Part shown: positions 53,450 through 63,948 of the stretch, piece by piece
Layout of the letters: every line of letters starts with the position of its first letter
How positions within the stretch are numbered: position 1 is the first letter of the stretch
From: Ailurus styani
Taxonomy: Eukaryota; Chordata; Mammalia; Carnivora; Ailuridae
NCBI GenBank assembly: GCA_002007465.1
Contig: LNAC01000101.1
Location: 3,944,459 to 4,008,458 of the forward strand
Length of the DNA stretch: 64,000 bases
Reading direction: 5' to 3'
Notes under the pieces: model-generated
The model's database searches: none
What the model saw: only the letters and a program-made list of their open reading frames with translations
What the model was told of the DNA's origin: nothing
Position numbers and translations under genes: made by a program

Positions 53450-54300
53450 CCCTTTGTTCGACGGCCTTGGTGAGACATAATTCGCATACTATGCAATTCA
53501 CCCTTTGAAAGTGTACACGTTAATGGTTTTTAGTGTATTTTCAGGGTTGTGCAACCATCGCTCCTAGCAATTTTAGAACATTCTCATCATCCCATACCCT
53601 TTAGTGATCACTTCCCGTCTCCCTCAACCCTAGGCTACTGCTAATCCACTTCGTCTCTGTAGATTTGCCTCTTCGAGACATTTTGTATATATGGAATCAT
53701 ACAACTTGTGGTCTTTTCTTCACAATATTAAAAATATTGTGATATAATGTATATAACATAAAATTAACCCTTTTTAAATGTATAGGCCAGTGACACTAAG
53801 TACATTCACGTTATTGTACAACTACTTCCACTGGCCATCTCCAGATCTTTCCCATCTTCCCCAACGGAAATCCTGTCCCCACTCAACACTGATTCCTCGT
53901 TCCCCTCCCCCCTGCCCCTGGCAGTGACCCTTCTGCTTTCTGTCTCCATGAATTTGACTACCCTCCCATAAGTGCATTCATACAGTATTTGTCCTTCTGT
54001 GTTTGGCTTCTCTCACTTGGCATAACGTTTTCAATACCCAAATTTCATTCCTTTGTATTGCCAAATACTATTCCATTGTATGGGATAGTTTATCTGTGTG
54101 TATCACTGAGGGACATTTGGGTGGTTCCAACTTTATGGCTGCTAGCATAATGCTGCTGTGAACATTTCATGGGCAAGTTTTTGTGTGGATATACGTTTTC
54201 AGCTCTCTTGGCTGTGTGTACCTATGAGGGGAATTGCTGGGTTGTGTAGCTTTTTTCTTTGCAGTGTTTCTTTAAGCGGGGTCCTGGAGAGATTATGAGG
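53450..54300 (-). mobile_element. Old L1 3' region
   Basis: CTTGGTGAGACATAATTCGC, GTTGTGCAACCATCGCTCC, TTCTGTCTCCATGAATTTGAC and ACTATTCCATTGTATGGGAT are reverse L1. ATATAATGTATATAACATAA at 53740 restarts the same 3' text, so two L1 copies abut here (53450-53725 and 53735-54300). Confidence 0.8.
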
Positions 54301-55065
54301 TCAAAGGGTAAGAACTAAGAACCTTTTACAGCATACCCCTTGATATTGATATCTGTTGCCCTAGTTGTTTTTCCAAAGAGTTCTTAAATGTATGCTACCT
54401 TCAATAATGTCATGATCTGGTTTCACATCAGCTTTCCCAGCAGTGGGCATCATTCTGTTAAAAGTGTGTTCATTTAAGAGTAAGAATTTCACTTTATTGT
54501 CTTACCATGGGCGTTTTTTAGTAGCTGCTCTTCCGCCTAAGACGAGGCCTCCAGATGGGAAAACCAGCTAATAGTTGAGCCTTACTCTGATGGGTTGCTT
54601 TTGACTGCTCCCCACAAATGCCTTTGAATACTGCGAACGCTATGATGGTGGCAAGGAGAGTGTTTCTCTTTACCTAGTTCTGAAGGACAGCTCTTTGCAG
54701 GAGTTAGTCAAAGCACTCTGGCTTCACTGAGCACAGCAGGTGTGAGCCTGGGGAACTTTGGGGAGTCTTTCTCCCGGCTTGGAATTTTGTAATGGCTCTT
54801 TGAGGCAGAAAGGAGACCTTGCTTTTTAGCTTGGCTCAGGGTGATGCTTGTGGTCTCTGGCTGGTCTCCTAGGCTGATTGGTGCATCGCCAACAGAATGC
54901 AGCGGTGTCATGGTCCCTCTGGGAGGGACTTAGGTAGGGTGGCCTCCTCACCCTCTAGATTCTGCTGGAAAAGCCTGGGAGACAGTGACCCCCCCGCCCT
55001 TTCTGCCCTCCCCACACGAAATCAGTCTTTCCCAAGGTCCAATCTGCTTTAAGTCACGTATTAAA
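54300..55065. other. Mostly unique intronic stretch
   Basis: 54300-54480 may continue the old LINE type. 54480-55065 has nothing recognised. Confidence 0.35.
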
Positions 55066-55069
55066 AAAC

Positions 55070-55285
55070 CATAGTTCATATTTGTCACACACTTACTGTG
55101 TGCCGGGATCCCCATTTCATGTTTTATATCATTCGGTCCTTTCATCTTCACGGCCATCCTGTTGAGGAGGAACAACTGTTTGGCCCATTTCATGGATGAC
55201 TAAGCCGCGGTTCAGAGAGTTAGGAAATTTGCCCAGGGTCAAATGAGCCAGGACCGACCCCTAGAACATCAACTTCACGACCATG
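55070..55285 (-). mobile_element. MIR
   Basis: CACACTTACTGTGTGCCGGG, GGCCATCCTGTTGAGGAGG, AGGAAATTTGCCCAGGGTCA. Confidence 0.8.
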
Positions 55286-55319
55286 CCCTTGACCGGATGC
55301 TGTCCTATCTCCCTTCCCC

Positions 55320-55895
55320 GCCCAGCAGGTCTGGTGACCTGGCCCTGCATCCTGCCTGCAGTCTCTTGGCTCTAGTACAGCCCCCACGCTGTTACCAGAG
55401 TGATCTGTGTCAGGCGCAAATATTCTTGTCGCTCCTGTTGAAAAGCCCTGTCCGTTGCCTCCTGCAGAAAGCCCAGACTCCTTACAGAAAATGAAAGCGT
55501 TCTCCCAGCTGGCCTCCTCTCCCTGCTTCCCTCCACCGCGTCCCCGGCAGGCCTTCACATCTCTGCGCACCCCTCTCGCACTGCCTGCGAGGACCCCTCC
55601 TCCTCCTCCAAAGTTCTGCTCTTTCATGTCTGCAGGTCCTTTCCGTAGCTTTCACAGACCCTTCCTTCCCCTCTCCAGCATGACTAACCATTCCCCCATC
55701 TTCTGGTGCCCATCAGTCCTTCTCCTCGCCCCCCCCCTCCTGTTATAACACTCATCATGTTCTGTCCTGGCTGCTTGTTTGCAAGTCTCTTGCCTGGTGA
55801 CCTCCTGAAGGGCAGGGGCTCCGTCTTGCTTGTTTTTCTGGCCTGCTCGTGCACAGCGCCTGGCACGGAGAAGCCTCTCCGTTGTTTGAATTAAA
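55320..55895 (+). mobile_element. L2 LINE, long copy
   Basis: TGGCCCTGCATCCTGCCTGC, CAGGCCTTCACATCTCTGCG, AACACTCATCATGTTCTGTC, CTCCTGAAGGGCAGGGGCTCC and GCACAGCGCCTGGCACGGAG run in L2 order to its 3' end. Confidence 0.85.
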
Positions 55896-57420
55896 CTGGG
55901 AAGCCTGTGGATGGCCTCGCATGTTCCTGCTCCCCATATGTATGTCCCTGTAGTCAGGAGGAGCTAGAGCAAGGGCTCGAACTGGGGCCGTGCATGGGGA
56001 CATTTGCGGCCACCCCTCTCTGCTCGCAGAGTGTCTGTGAGCAAGGAGCACAGCCCCCTCCGAGGCACTCAGGGGAAGGAGAAATCGGTCACGTATCCAC
56101 TCTGCTTTAAGGCAGCTCTGACCTGAGAACCAGTTCCCTGGGGATCTTTTATCTTCCCGGTGGACTGGCCCACCCGCCTGGTTGTTAGAGCAGCTGGCTG
56201 GACTGGCCTGCGTAGGCCGGGCCTGCCGCCACCCCCCGCTGCGGGCCTGGGCCTGGCTCCTGCAGGGACCTCTCTCTCCTCAGGCCCTAGTTGCCCAGTG
56301 CCACCCCAGCCCTAAGTCCGAGTCTCCCCCCAGCTCCTCTCCCGCACACTCATTCACTCCACACTTAGAATATTCCAGTAAGTACAAAGAAGAGAATACA
56401 TCAAACCAGTGGCTCTGCTTCTAGAGAACACACCCCAAATGCATTTTAAATCTGTGGATCCCCCTCAAGGGAATTCCAGTTAAAAAAGAACTTGGATCAG
56501 CAGCCCCGGGCCTGTGTGGCTAACAAGCTTCTATTTTCTCTGTTGTTTGGCTGGCCTGAAGGACTCCTTTGTTTGGGGAGTGGGAGGATGTGGTGTCCTA
56601 ATTAGGCCAGGGTGTGGAATTGTGGCTCATACAGAGCTGCCCTTTGGAATTGAGCTCTCCAGACAGGAGAGTAAGTGCGTGATTTTGTGAGTTTGTTGGT
56701 CTTTAAAGAAAACAGAAGACTAAAAAGAGGGGAAACCAAAGTCAGTGTGGTATTCTGGGTTGGATCATGGCCGAAAAGGGGCATGAGTGGAGAAACCAGA
56801 GAAATCCGAGTCGAGGCTGGAGTTTGGTCCATAGATAGTCCTGTGCCAATGGTAATTTTTTAGTTTTGACAAATGACCAGTGGTTATGTAAGATGTGAAC
56901 ATTAGCAGAAACCAAGAGAAGGGCTTTTGGGGACCCTTTGTGTGATCTTTGCGACTTTTCAGGACATCTACAATTATGCTGGTATTAAAAAGTTTATTAG
57001 TAAGAAAAGAAGAATGAGGGAGAAGTCTGGTCCAGCAGCTGATTTGACCTGACCTTTCATCAGCACTGTGTTTTACACTTGTGCCTACAGAGTCAGGGGT
57101 CGGCATCAGGAACTCTGGACCTGTCCCCTCTTGAGGCCAGGGTCGTCTTTGCCCTACCATCCTCTGTTTGAGGATGCGTCTGAGTCCAAGGCTGGGTCTG
57201 CCAGGAAGACGGGGGTCATGTGGTTGGCAGTGCCGCTTCCTGCCAGCTGTGCACTGTGGGGCCAGTCACCAAGCCAGGCTTCATATTCCTCACCTGCTAG
57301 AATGGGGGTTACCTGCCAGGAGGAGGAAGGAAGGGTTAAATAAGGTAATGTACATGAAGAACCTAGTGTAAACCGAAAGTTGTGCTTGGTAGACTTTGGG
57401 TTTCATTCCTCCTTCTGCTT
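55895..57420. other. Long unique intronic stretch
   Basis: GC-rich at 56180-56340. 57240-57370 holds a MIR-like plus-strand piece (GCTTCATATTCCTCACCTGC, TAGAATGGGGG). 56500-56660 is repeat-free with TCCTAATTAGGCC, a homeobox-like palindrome. No exon recognised. Confidence 0.4.
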
Positions 57421-57435
57421 CTCCATTTTCAAAAT

Positions 57436-57482
57436 TTTACTTACGTATGTATGTATTTATGTATTCATGTATTTATGAATGA
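57436..57482. repeat. (TGTAT)/(TTTATGTA) low-complexity run
   Basis: Imperfect repeats of GTATGTATTTATGTATTCAT. Confidence 0.7.
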
Positions 57483-57484
57483 AA

Positions 57485-58005
57485 GGGGAGCTATTTCCTT
57501 GAAGACTTGACATCAGTCGTTCCACACTAGCTTTGAGGGCAACAAGCTGTCCGTGGGAAGCAGCATGTGCCCTCTCCCCTCCCCCGAGACCCCACTGCCA
57601 GGAGTCCAGGAAGTGGGACGTCTGTTTTGAGCAACTCATGGGGAATCTTCTTGCGAGATGTGCGCTGACACCTCTTGGAGTTTTAACATTCGGTCTCCTC
57701 AGGAAATTGTGCTGTGGCGGTTTCTTTACCTTGGCCAGGCTGTTTGCGGGCTTCCTTCTGGAACCGGAGCCCCTTTGTGGCTTCCGGGCCTGGGGCTCCC
57801 CTGGCTCAGAAACGCAGAAATCCGAAAGGCTGGAGATGCTGGCGGATCCCAGGGCCCAGCCTGTGGATAGCTACTGACCTGTAGGTGGCAGTGGTGATAC
57901 AGGAATGCGGAAGGAAGGGGCGCGGGGGAGCCTTGGCAGAATCTCTTCCACCCGAGCTGTAGTCGCACTAAAAATAACAGCGACCGTCACGGCCTGTGGA
58001 GGAAT
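57485..58005. other. Unique intronic stretch
   Basis: The 114-codon plus ORF 57533-57877 overlaps two others and resembles no family. Confidence 0.35.
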
Positions 58006-58009
58006 GTAA

Positions 58010-58220
58010 CGCTGTATTACAGGCCCTGTCAAGTGCTTTGTTGTGTTGTAGTCTCACAACAACTGTGTGAGAAAAGGGCTGTCATTATCTTCGCATTTTA
58101 TAGATGGTAGGAAGGCTTGGACAGGTCAAATGACTGGCCTGAGGTCACACGGTAATTGGCCGAAGTAGGATTCGCCGAAGTCTGAGTTCACACCGCCTGT
58201 TCATACTCTCCGCTGTGATG
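58010..58220 (-). mobile_element. MIR
   Basis: TCACAACAACTGTGTGAGAA, CATTTTATAGATGGTAGGA, CCTGAGGTCACACGGTAATT. Confidence 0.9.
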
Positions 58221-58486
58221 TCCTTTCCTCCTGCTCTTGAGTCCGAAGGGAGAACGTGGGGACAGCGGGGAACCTAGTTCAGCTCTTGCCAGACTGCCCA
58301 GTGCCTGTCCCCCAGGGGCCTCGAAAGGTTTACCATCATGATCTTATTCCAAAAGACGCTCATCAGCATAAGGTTGGTCTCTCCTGAGGAACGGAAGACG
58401 TCCTGCCTTTGTGCGGCTTCAGGTTCAGATATGGAGCAAGAACATACTCATGGCTCATTAAGCCAGTAAGATTGGAAGAAACGCTT

Positions 58487-58606
58487 CCTTTTTTTTTTTT
58501 TTAAGTTTTATTTATTTAAGTCACCTTTACACCCAGCGTGGGGCTTGAACTCATGACCCCAAGATCAAGAGTTGGATGCTCCTCTGACTGAGCCAGCCAG
58601 GCACCC
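58487..58606 (-). mobile_element. Short old-type can-SINE with TSD
   Basis: TTGGAAGAAACGCTT and TTGGAAGAAACTCTT flank it; CACCCAGCGTGGGGCTTGAAC inside. Confidence 0.92.
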
Positions 58607-58639
58607 TTGGAAGAAACTCTTAGAACAGCATTAGAATGG

Positions 58640-58841
58640 GGGCTCCTGGGTGACTCAGTTGTTAAGCATCTTGCCTTCGGCTCAGGTCATGATCCCACGG
58701 TCCTGGGATGGAGCCCCACATCGGGCTCCCTGCTCAGCAGGAAGCCTGCTTCTCCCTCTCTCACTGCTCCCCCCCACCACTTGTGTTCCCTCTTTCACTG
58801 TCTCTCTCTGTCAAATAAATAAAATCTTAAAAAAAAAAAAA
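58640..58841 (+). mobile_element. can-SINE with 18-bp TSD
   Basis: AGAACAGCATTAGAATGG (58622-58639) and AGAATAGCATTAGAATGG (58842-58859), one mismatch. Confidence 0.96.
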
Positions 58842-58859
58842 AGAATAGCATTAGAATGG

Positions 58860-59195
58860 TCTTGAAATCTCAATCCTTGCATAGATTATGCCTTCAAGTG
58901 CTGGAAAGCTTATCAGGGGGGCATCAGTTGGAGATGGTATGGAAGGAGCCTCTGGAGAGGATATGGGACTGGAGCTAAGCATGGGCAAGTCGGCTGGTGT
59001 GAAGGCTTTCCAACCAGGGAAGTCTAAGGTGATTTCCTTGGGGCTGGAAGCAGAGATAAAAAGCCCCTTGGCTTGCAGAGCCCTCTGGATCCTGATGTGC
59101 TTCCTGCTTTCACGTGCCCCTCCCCCCAGCAGATAACCTACTTTCCATGCAACGAGGACTCATGGATCTTCTCTTCAGCTATGTTTGCTCTTAAC
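58860..59195. other. Unique intronic stretch
   Basis: Nothing recognised. Confidence 0.35.
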
Positions 59196-59328
59196 AGTGT
59201 ATGATCAGGTTTTGTAAAACCATTTGTTAGCCCAAGGATGCCTGCTTTTACCACTTCTCTTTCACATAGTACTGGAAGTTCTAGCCTGAGCAGTTAGGGA
59301 GGAAAAAGTAACAAAAGGCATCCAAATG

Positions 59329-59440
59329 GGGCACCTGGGTGGCTCTTGATCTCAGCTCAGGTCTTGATCTCACAGTTGTGAGTTCAAGCCCCTCATTTGG
59401 CTCCATCTATGCTGGGTGTGGAAAGCTACTTAAAGAAGTA
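59329..59440 (+). mobile_element. Short can-SINE
   Basis: GGGGCACCTGGGTGGCTCTTG, GTTGTGAGTTCAAGCCCCTC; internally shortened after the head. Confidence 0.85.
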
Positions 59441-60141
59441 GAAGTAGAGGGGTACAAAATCAACACTCAAAAATCAACTTTCTATACAATGAAAAATCTG
59501 AAAAGGAAATTAAGAAAACAGTTGCATTTATAATAGCTTCAAAAGGAATATAAAATCTTTAGGAATTATCAAAGAGGTAAAAGTCTTGTACACTGAAAAC
59601 TACAAAACATTGCTGAGAGAAACTAAAGAAGACATATATAAATGGAAAGACATCCCATATTCATGGATAGAAGACTTGATATTTTTAAGATGACAGTACT
59701 ATCAAAAATGGTCTACAGATTCAGTGCAGCCCCAATAAAAATCCATCAACATTTTTTGCAGACATAGAAAAATCTATCCAAAAATTTTTATAGCATCTCG
59801 AGGGACTCCAAATAGTTAAAAAACCTTGAAGAGGAAAAGCAGTTGGAGGACTCATACTTCTTGATTTCAAAACTCACAGTAATCAAAACAGTCAATGGTG
59901 TGGTACTGGCATAAGGACAGACATAGACGAATGGAACAGAATAGAAAGCCCAGAAATTAACCCTCTCACATATGGTCAGTTGATTTTCAACAAGGGTGCC
60001 AAGACCTTTCACTGGGGAAAGGACAGTCTTTTCAACAGATGGTGCCGGGAAAACTGAATATCCACACACACAAGAATGCAGTTTGGACCTTTACCTTATT
60101 CCATAGGAAAATTCAAATAGATGAAAGACCTAAACACAGGG

Positions 60142-60316
60142 AGGGGTGCCTGGGTGTCTCAGTCCATGAAGCATCCGAGTCTTGGTGTCTGTTTAAGTCA
60201 AGATCTCATGGGTTTGGGGATTGAGCCCCAAGTCAGGCTCTGTGCTCAGTGGGGAGTCTGCTTGAAGATTCTCTCCCTCTCCCTCAAGTAAATAAATAAA
60301 ATCTTTTTTAAAATGA
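60142..60316 (+). mobile_element. can-SINE, diverged
   Basis: GGGGTGCCTGGGTGTCTCAGT to AGTAAATAAATAAAATC. AAACACAGGG flanks both sides. Confidence 0.9.
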
Positions 60317-60354
60317 AGAAAACACAGGGGGAAATTGTCATGATACTGGATTTA

Positions 60355-60482
60355 GCAGTGATTTCTTGGCTATCACACCAAAAGCATAGGCAGCAAAAGA
60401 AAAAAATAGGTAAGTTGAGCAGTGATTTCTTGGCTATCACACCAAAAGCATAGGCAGCAAAAGAAAAAAATAGGTAAGTTGA
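60355..60482. repeat. Perfect 64-bp tandem duplication inside L1
   Basis: Copy 1 (60355-60418) and copy 2 (60419-60482) start GCAGTGATTTCTTGGCTATC and end AATAGGTAAGTTGA and are identical. They lie in the L1 ORF2 region. Confidence 0.97.
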
Positions 60483-61052
60483 ACTTAATCAAAATTAGAA
60501 ACTTTTGTGCATCGAAGGACATTATCAAGAGAGTGAAAAGACAACCTATAGACTGGGAGAAGACATTTGCAAAATTTACATCTGATACAGGATTACTATC
60601 CAGAATGATAAAGAACTTTTCGCAATTCAGTAATAACAAGATGACATCACTTTATATGTAGAAAACCCTAAAGATTTCATTTGAAAAAGAACAAAACCAT
60701 CAGAACCAGTAAACAGATTCAGCAAGATTGCCTTGTTCAAAAAGTGACTTGAATAGACATTCATCCAAAGAAGATAAATAGATGGCCAGTAAACGTGCGA
60801 GAAGATGCCCAAGAGCTCTAAGTCATTAGGAAGTGCACATCTGAACCACAGTTCAATATAAAATGACAGGTGTTGGTGAGGACGTAGAAAAGTTGGAACC
60901 CTCATCTGTTGCTGGTGGAACTGTAAGGTGCTGCAGCCTCTTTGGAGTGCAGTTTGGTGGTTTTTAATCAGTTAAACATAGTATTACCATAAGATCCAGT
61001 AATTCCACTTCTGAGTATATACCCGAAAGAACAGAAAGAATAGAATATACCC

Positions 61053-61460
61053 GGGGTCCCTGGGCGACTCAGTCAGTTAACCATCTGCCTTGGGCTCAGG
61101 TCATAACCTCAGGGTCTTGGGATCGAGCCCCGTATTGGGCTACCTGCTCAGCCAGGGGTGTGTTTCTCCCTCTTCTTCTACACCTCTCCCCTGCTCCTGC
61201 TTTCTCTCTCTCTCTCTCAAATAAAATCTATGTATTTTTTAAATTTTATTGATAATATTTGACAGAAAGAGAGAGAGAGCATAAGTGGGGGGAGCTGTAG
61301 GCAGAGGGAGAGAGAGAGAATCAAGCTCCCTGCCAAGCAGGGAGCCTGATGTGGGGCTCCATCCCAGGACCCTGGAAACATGACCTGAGCCAAAGGCACA
61401 GGCTTAACCAACTGAGCCATCCAGGTGCCCCTCAAATAACATCTTTAAAAAAAGAAAAGA
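61053..61460 (+). mobile_element. can-SINE interrupted in its tail by a reverse can-SINE
   Basis: GGGGTCCCTGGGCGACTCAGT to CTCTCAAATAAAATC, resuming as CTCAAATAACATCTTTAAAAA after 61432. Confidence 0.88.
61232..61432 (-). mobile_element. Nested reverse can-SINE
   Basis: TTTATTGATAATATTTGACAG to GAGCCATCCAGGTGCCCC; host repeats CTCAAATAAAATCT and CTCAAATAACATCT flank it. Confidence 0.92.
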
Positions 61461-61916
61461 AGAAGGGACTCAAACAGATATTTGTACATCCACGTTCCTA
61501 GCAGCATTCACAGGAGCCAAAAATGGGAACAAGCCATGTGTCCATCCATGGGTGAATAAATACACAAAATGTGGTCTACACATTTCAGCCTTAAAAAGGA
61601 ATGACATTCTGACACCTGCTACAACACAAGTGAAGTTTGAGGATATTATTCGAAGTGGAATAAGCCAGACACAAAAAGAGAACTATTATATGCTTCCACT
61701 TATTTGGGGTTCCTAGAGTTGTTACATTCATGGAGAAAGAAAGTACAATGAGGGTTGCCAGGGGGTGGGGGGAGGGGAAGGGGCAATGAGTGTTGAATGG
61801 GGGCAGAGTTTCAGTTTGGGAACATGAAAAGTTCTGTGGATGGATGGTGGATTGCACAGCAATGTGAAATGTATTTCACGCCACTGAGCTGTACGCTTAA
61901 AAGTGGCTCAGATGGG

Positions 61917-62076
61917 GATGCCTGCGTCTGCCTTTGGCTCAGGTCATGATCACACAGTCCTGGGATCTGTCCCGTGTTGGGCTCCTTGCTCAGCGGGGAG
62001 TCTGCTTCTCCCTCTGCCTGCTGCTCCTCCTGCTTGTGCTCTCTCTCTGGCAATTAAATAGATAAAAATATTTTTT
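61917..62076 (+). mobile_element. can-SINE with internal deletion of the head
   Basis: GGGGATGCCTG jumps straight to CGTCTGCCTTTGGCTCAGG, losing the GGGTGGCTCAGT A-box part. Flanks AAAGTGGCTCAGATG and AAAATGGCTCATGTA. Confidence 0.88.
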
Positions 62077-62229
62077 AAAATGGCTCATGTAGTAAATTTC
62101 ATGTTTTTTACATCTTACCACAATTTTTAAAAAATCACCATTGCCAAAAAAAGAAGAGAAAGTGCACATAGGCCAACATGCTGTTAAGAGTGGGGTAGGG
62201 GATAAGGAGGGTGAGAATCAGAGATCATC

Positions 62230-62365
62230 TGGGCCCGTTAGCTCATTCGTCAGGAAACCGAACACCCAGAGAAGAAACGGGCATAAGTAGTCCCAAGAGT
62301 TCAGCATCACCAGAGGCCGAGTTAGGACCGGAACCAGGGTCACTCGACTCCCTGTGCTCCTGTGG
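62230..62365 (-). mobile_element. MIR fragment
   Basis: AGGAAACCGAACACCCAGAGA and CGAGTTAGGACCGGAACCAGG. Confidence 0.7.
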
Positions 62366-62366
62366 G

Positions 62367-62635
62367 CCAGGAGTTTCCTGAGGGCAAGAACTGGAGTGTC
62401 TTGCCTTCCGCTGTGTCCCCATGGCTCCGCCCTTCATACCCGTGCAGCCTACTTGTCTCAGCTGCATGACCCCGTTGGCGCTCCTTCCCCTGTGCTCTCA
62501 GCCCCGGCTGTGTGTGGAGGCACCTGGGGAGCTGTTAGAGCATGTCGGTACCTGGCCTTGTGCCCTAGAGGCCCTGATCAGAAGGTCTGGGGTGGGACCA
62601 AGGCAGGAATACTTGTAAAAAGCTTCCTGGTGAGG
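62367..62635. other. L2-like remnant then unique
   Basis: TCCTGAGGGCAAGAACTGGAG at 62378 fits L2 (plus). The rest to 62635 is unrecognised; ACCTGGGGAGCTGTTAGAGCA resembles a MER5-type DNA transposon phrase. Confidence 0.4.
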
Positions 62636-62811
62636 GGCTGCTGGGTTGGCACAGTCAGTTAAGCGTCCTTCTCTTGGTTTTAGCTCAGGTCGTAATCTTA
62701 GGGTTGGGGTTGGGAGATCGAGCCCTGACACGGGGCTCTGTGCTCAGCGCAGAGTCTGCTTGGGTTTCTCTCTCCTCCTCCACCTCTAAAATAAATAAAT
62801 TAAAAAAAAAA
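62635..62811 (+). mobile_element. can-SINE, diverged
   Basis: GGGGCTGCTGGGTTGGCACAGT to TAAAATAAATAAATTAAAA. Confidence 0.9.
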
Positions 62812-62819
62812 GGTGTCCT

Positions 62820-63948
62820 GGTGATTCTAACCCACAGCCAAGTTTGGGAAGTGCTGTGCTACCTCGTGGCCTCCCTAGGTGCTCTCTAGCTCTGGGAAGT
62901 AAGAGACAGACTTAGTAGCTTCCTCTGGGATTTCACACAGTCACTGGCTGGTTCCTTCTGGTTCATCTTGTCAGCCTTTGTGTTCTGCTTAAAGAAGCGT
63001 GCTGTTGTCTGTCACAGTGTGTGTGCGGGGGGCCCTGGGGGGGTGCACTCCTTGGCACCAGGGCGCAGGTATCAAAGGCCCCCAGAGTGCTGTGGTTGTC
63101 CTCTGTCACAGCTCAGGCTGGACCGCATCTCAACTGACTGCCCGTCTGTGGTAGGTTCTTAATCACCTCCCTCTCTCCATCTGCAAGGGCAGCACGGGGG
63201 CCACCCCAGGCTCTGCCTATCTCGAGTAAAGGGCACGGGGACCGCGGGCCTTTATTTCGCCTTAAACTTAGAAGAGAAAGCCGCCTCGCAACAGTCTCCA
63301 GGCTGGCCAGACGTACTTTGCCTACCTTCTTGTCCTGTGATCTTCCTTTGAGGAGGGGTGAGAGAGGAGCAGGGACAGCTGTCAGAGAAAAGGACATTCT
63401 ATAAAATAGGGATGAATACTTGGAATTCATTCTCTCGTCTCTTCAGTGGAAGGGAGCAGCTGCAATTAACTTGCACAAAGCATGTTAGGAATTTGAAGCA
63501 ATAGACAATAATGGCTCTGTGTAGAATGTCAGGATTGATTTTTCTTTCCACCTGACTGGTATATGCCAACCTGCCTCACTAGCGTATCGTAATCCAGAAG
63601 GTTCATCTCCTATTATTGGTGCATGTTATCAGATGAGCTTCCTGCCCACCCAGACCCCCTTCTCTTCTTCCCCTACACCTGGCATGAAGCAACCGTGTGC
63701 TGTTCCTTTGTGCCACTGCCTCAAGGCTCCTACCCACACCCTTGATTGTTGGGGAGGTAGATAATTTGGCTATTTTTTTCTGCGTTCCCACCAAAAGGAT
63801 GTTGCTGAATGCAGAATGCTAAAGCCAGCCCTCTTTTGCCTTCTGGTGCTGGCTGCTCTGAAGTCACTATATTTAACATCAAAGTGTAGACAGCAGCAGC
63901 CAAGAAACCATGCCACTGGATTGTGAGGCCCCTCCCAGCAAAACTGCG
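62820..63948. other. Unique stretch, possible conserved core 63240-63600
   Basis: 63430-63600 is repeat-free with GCAGCTGCAATTAACTTGCA and GAAGCAATAGACAATAATGG (SOX-like ACAATAATGG). No exon recognised; 63113-63430 minus ORF of 105 codons has no family. Confidence 0.4.

Larger units (their letters stand above)
59200..62130 (+). mobile_element. L1 ORF2 3' part and 3' UTR, split by can-SINEs
   Basis: L1 text runs in order: GATGCCTGCTTTTACCACTT, CTTGTACACTGAAAACTAC, GGTGTGGTACTGGCATAAGG, CATCTGATACAGGATTACTA, TCTGTTGCTGGTGGAACTGT, GGAATAAGCCAGACACAAAA and CTGTACGCTTAAAAGTGGCTC. These are the late reverse-transcriptase region through the C-terminal part and 3' UTR. Frames are broken by many stops and by can-SINEs at 59329, 60142, 61053, 61232 and 61917. 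It is a dead, 5'-truncated copy. Confidence 0.92.

Noticed and set aside
60373..60639. Minus-strand ORF in the L1 duplication as a membrane protein
   Set aside because: Antisense of L1 ORF2; hydrophobicity comes from A-rich L1 sense sequence.
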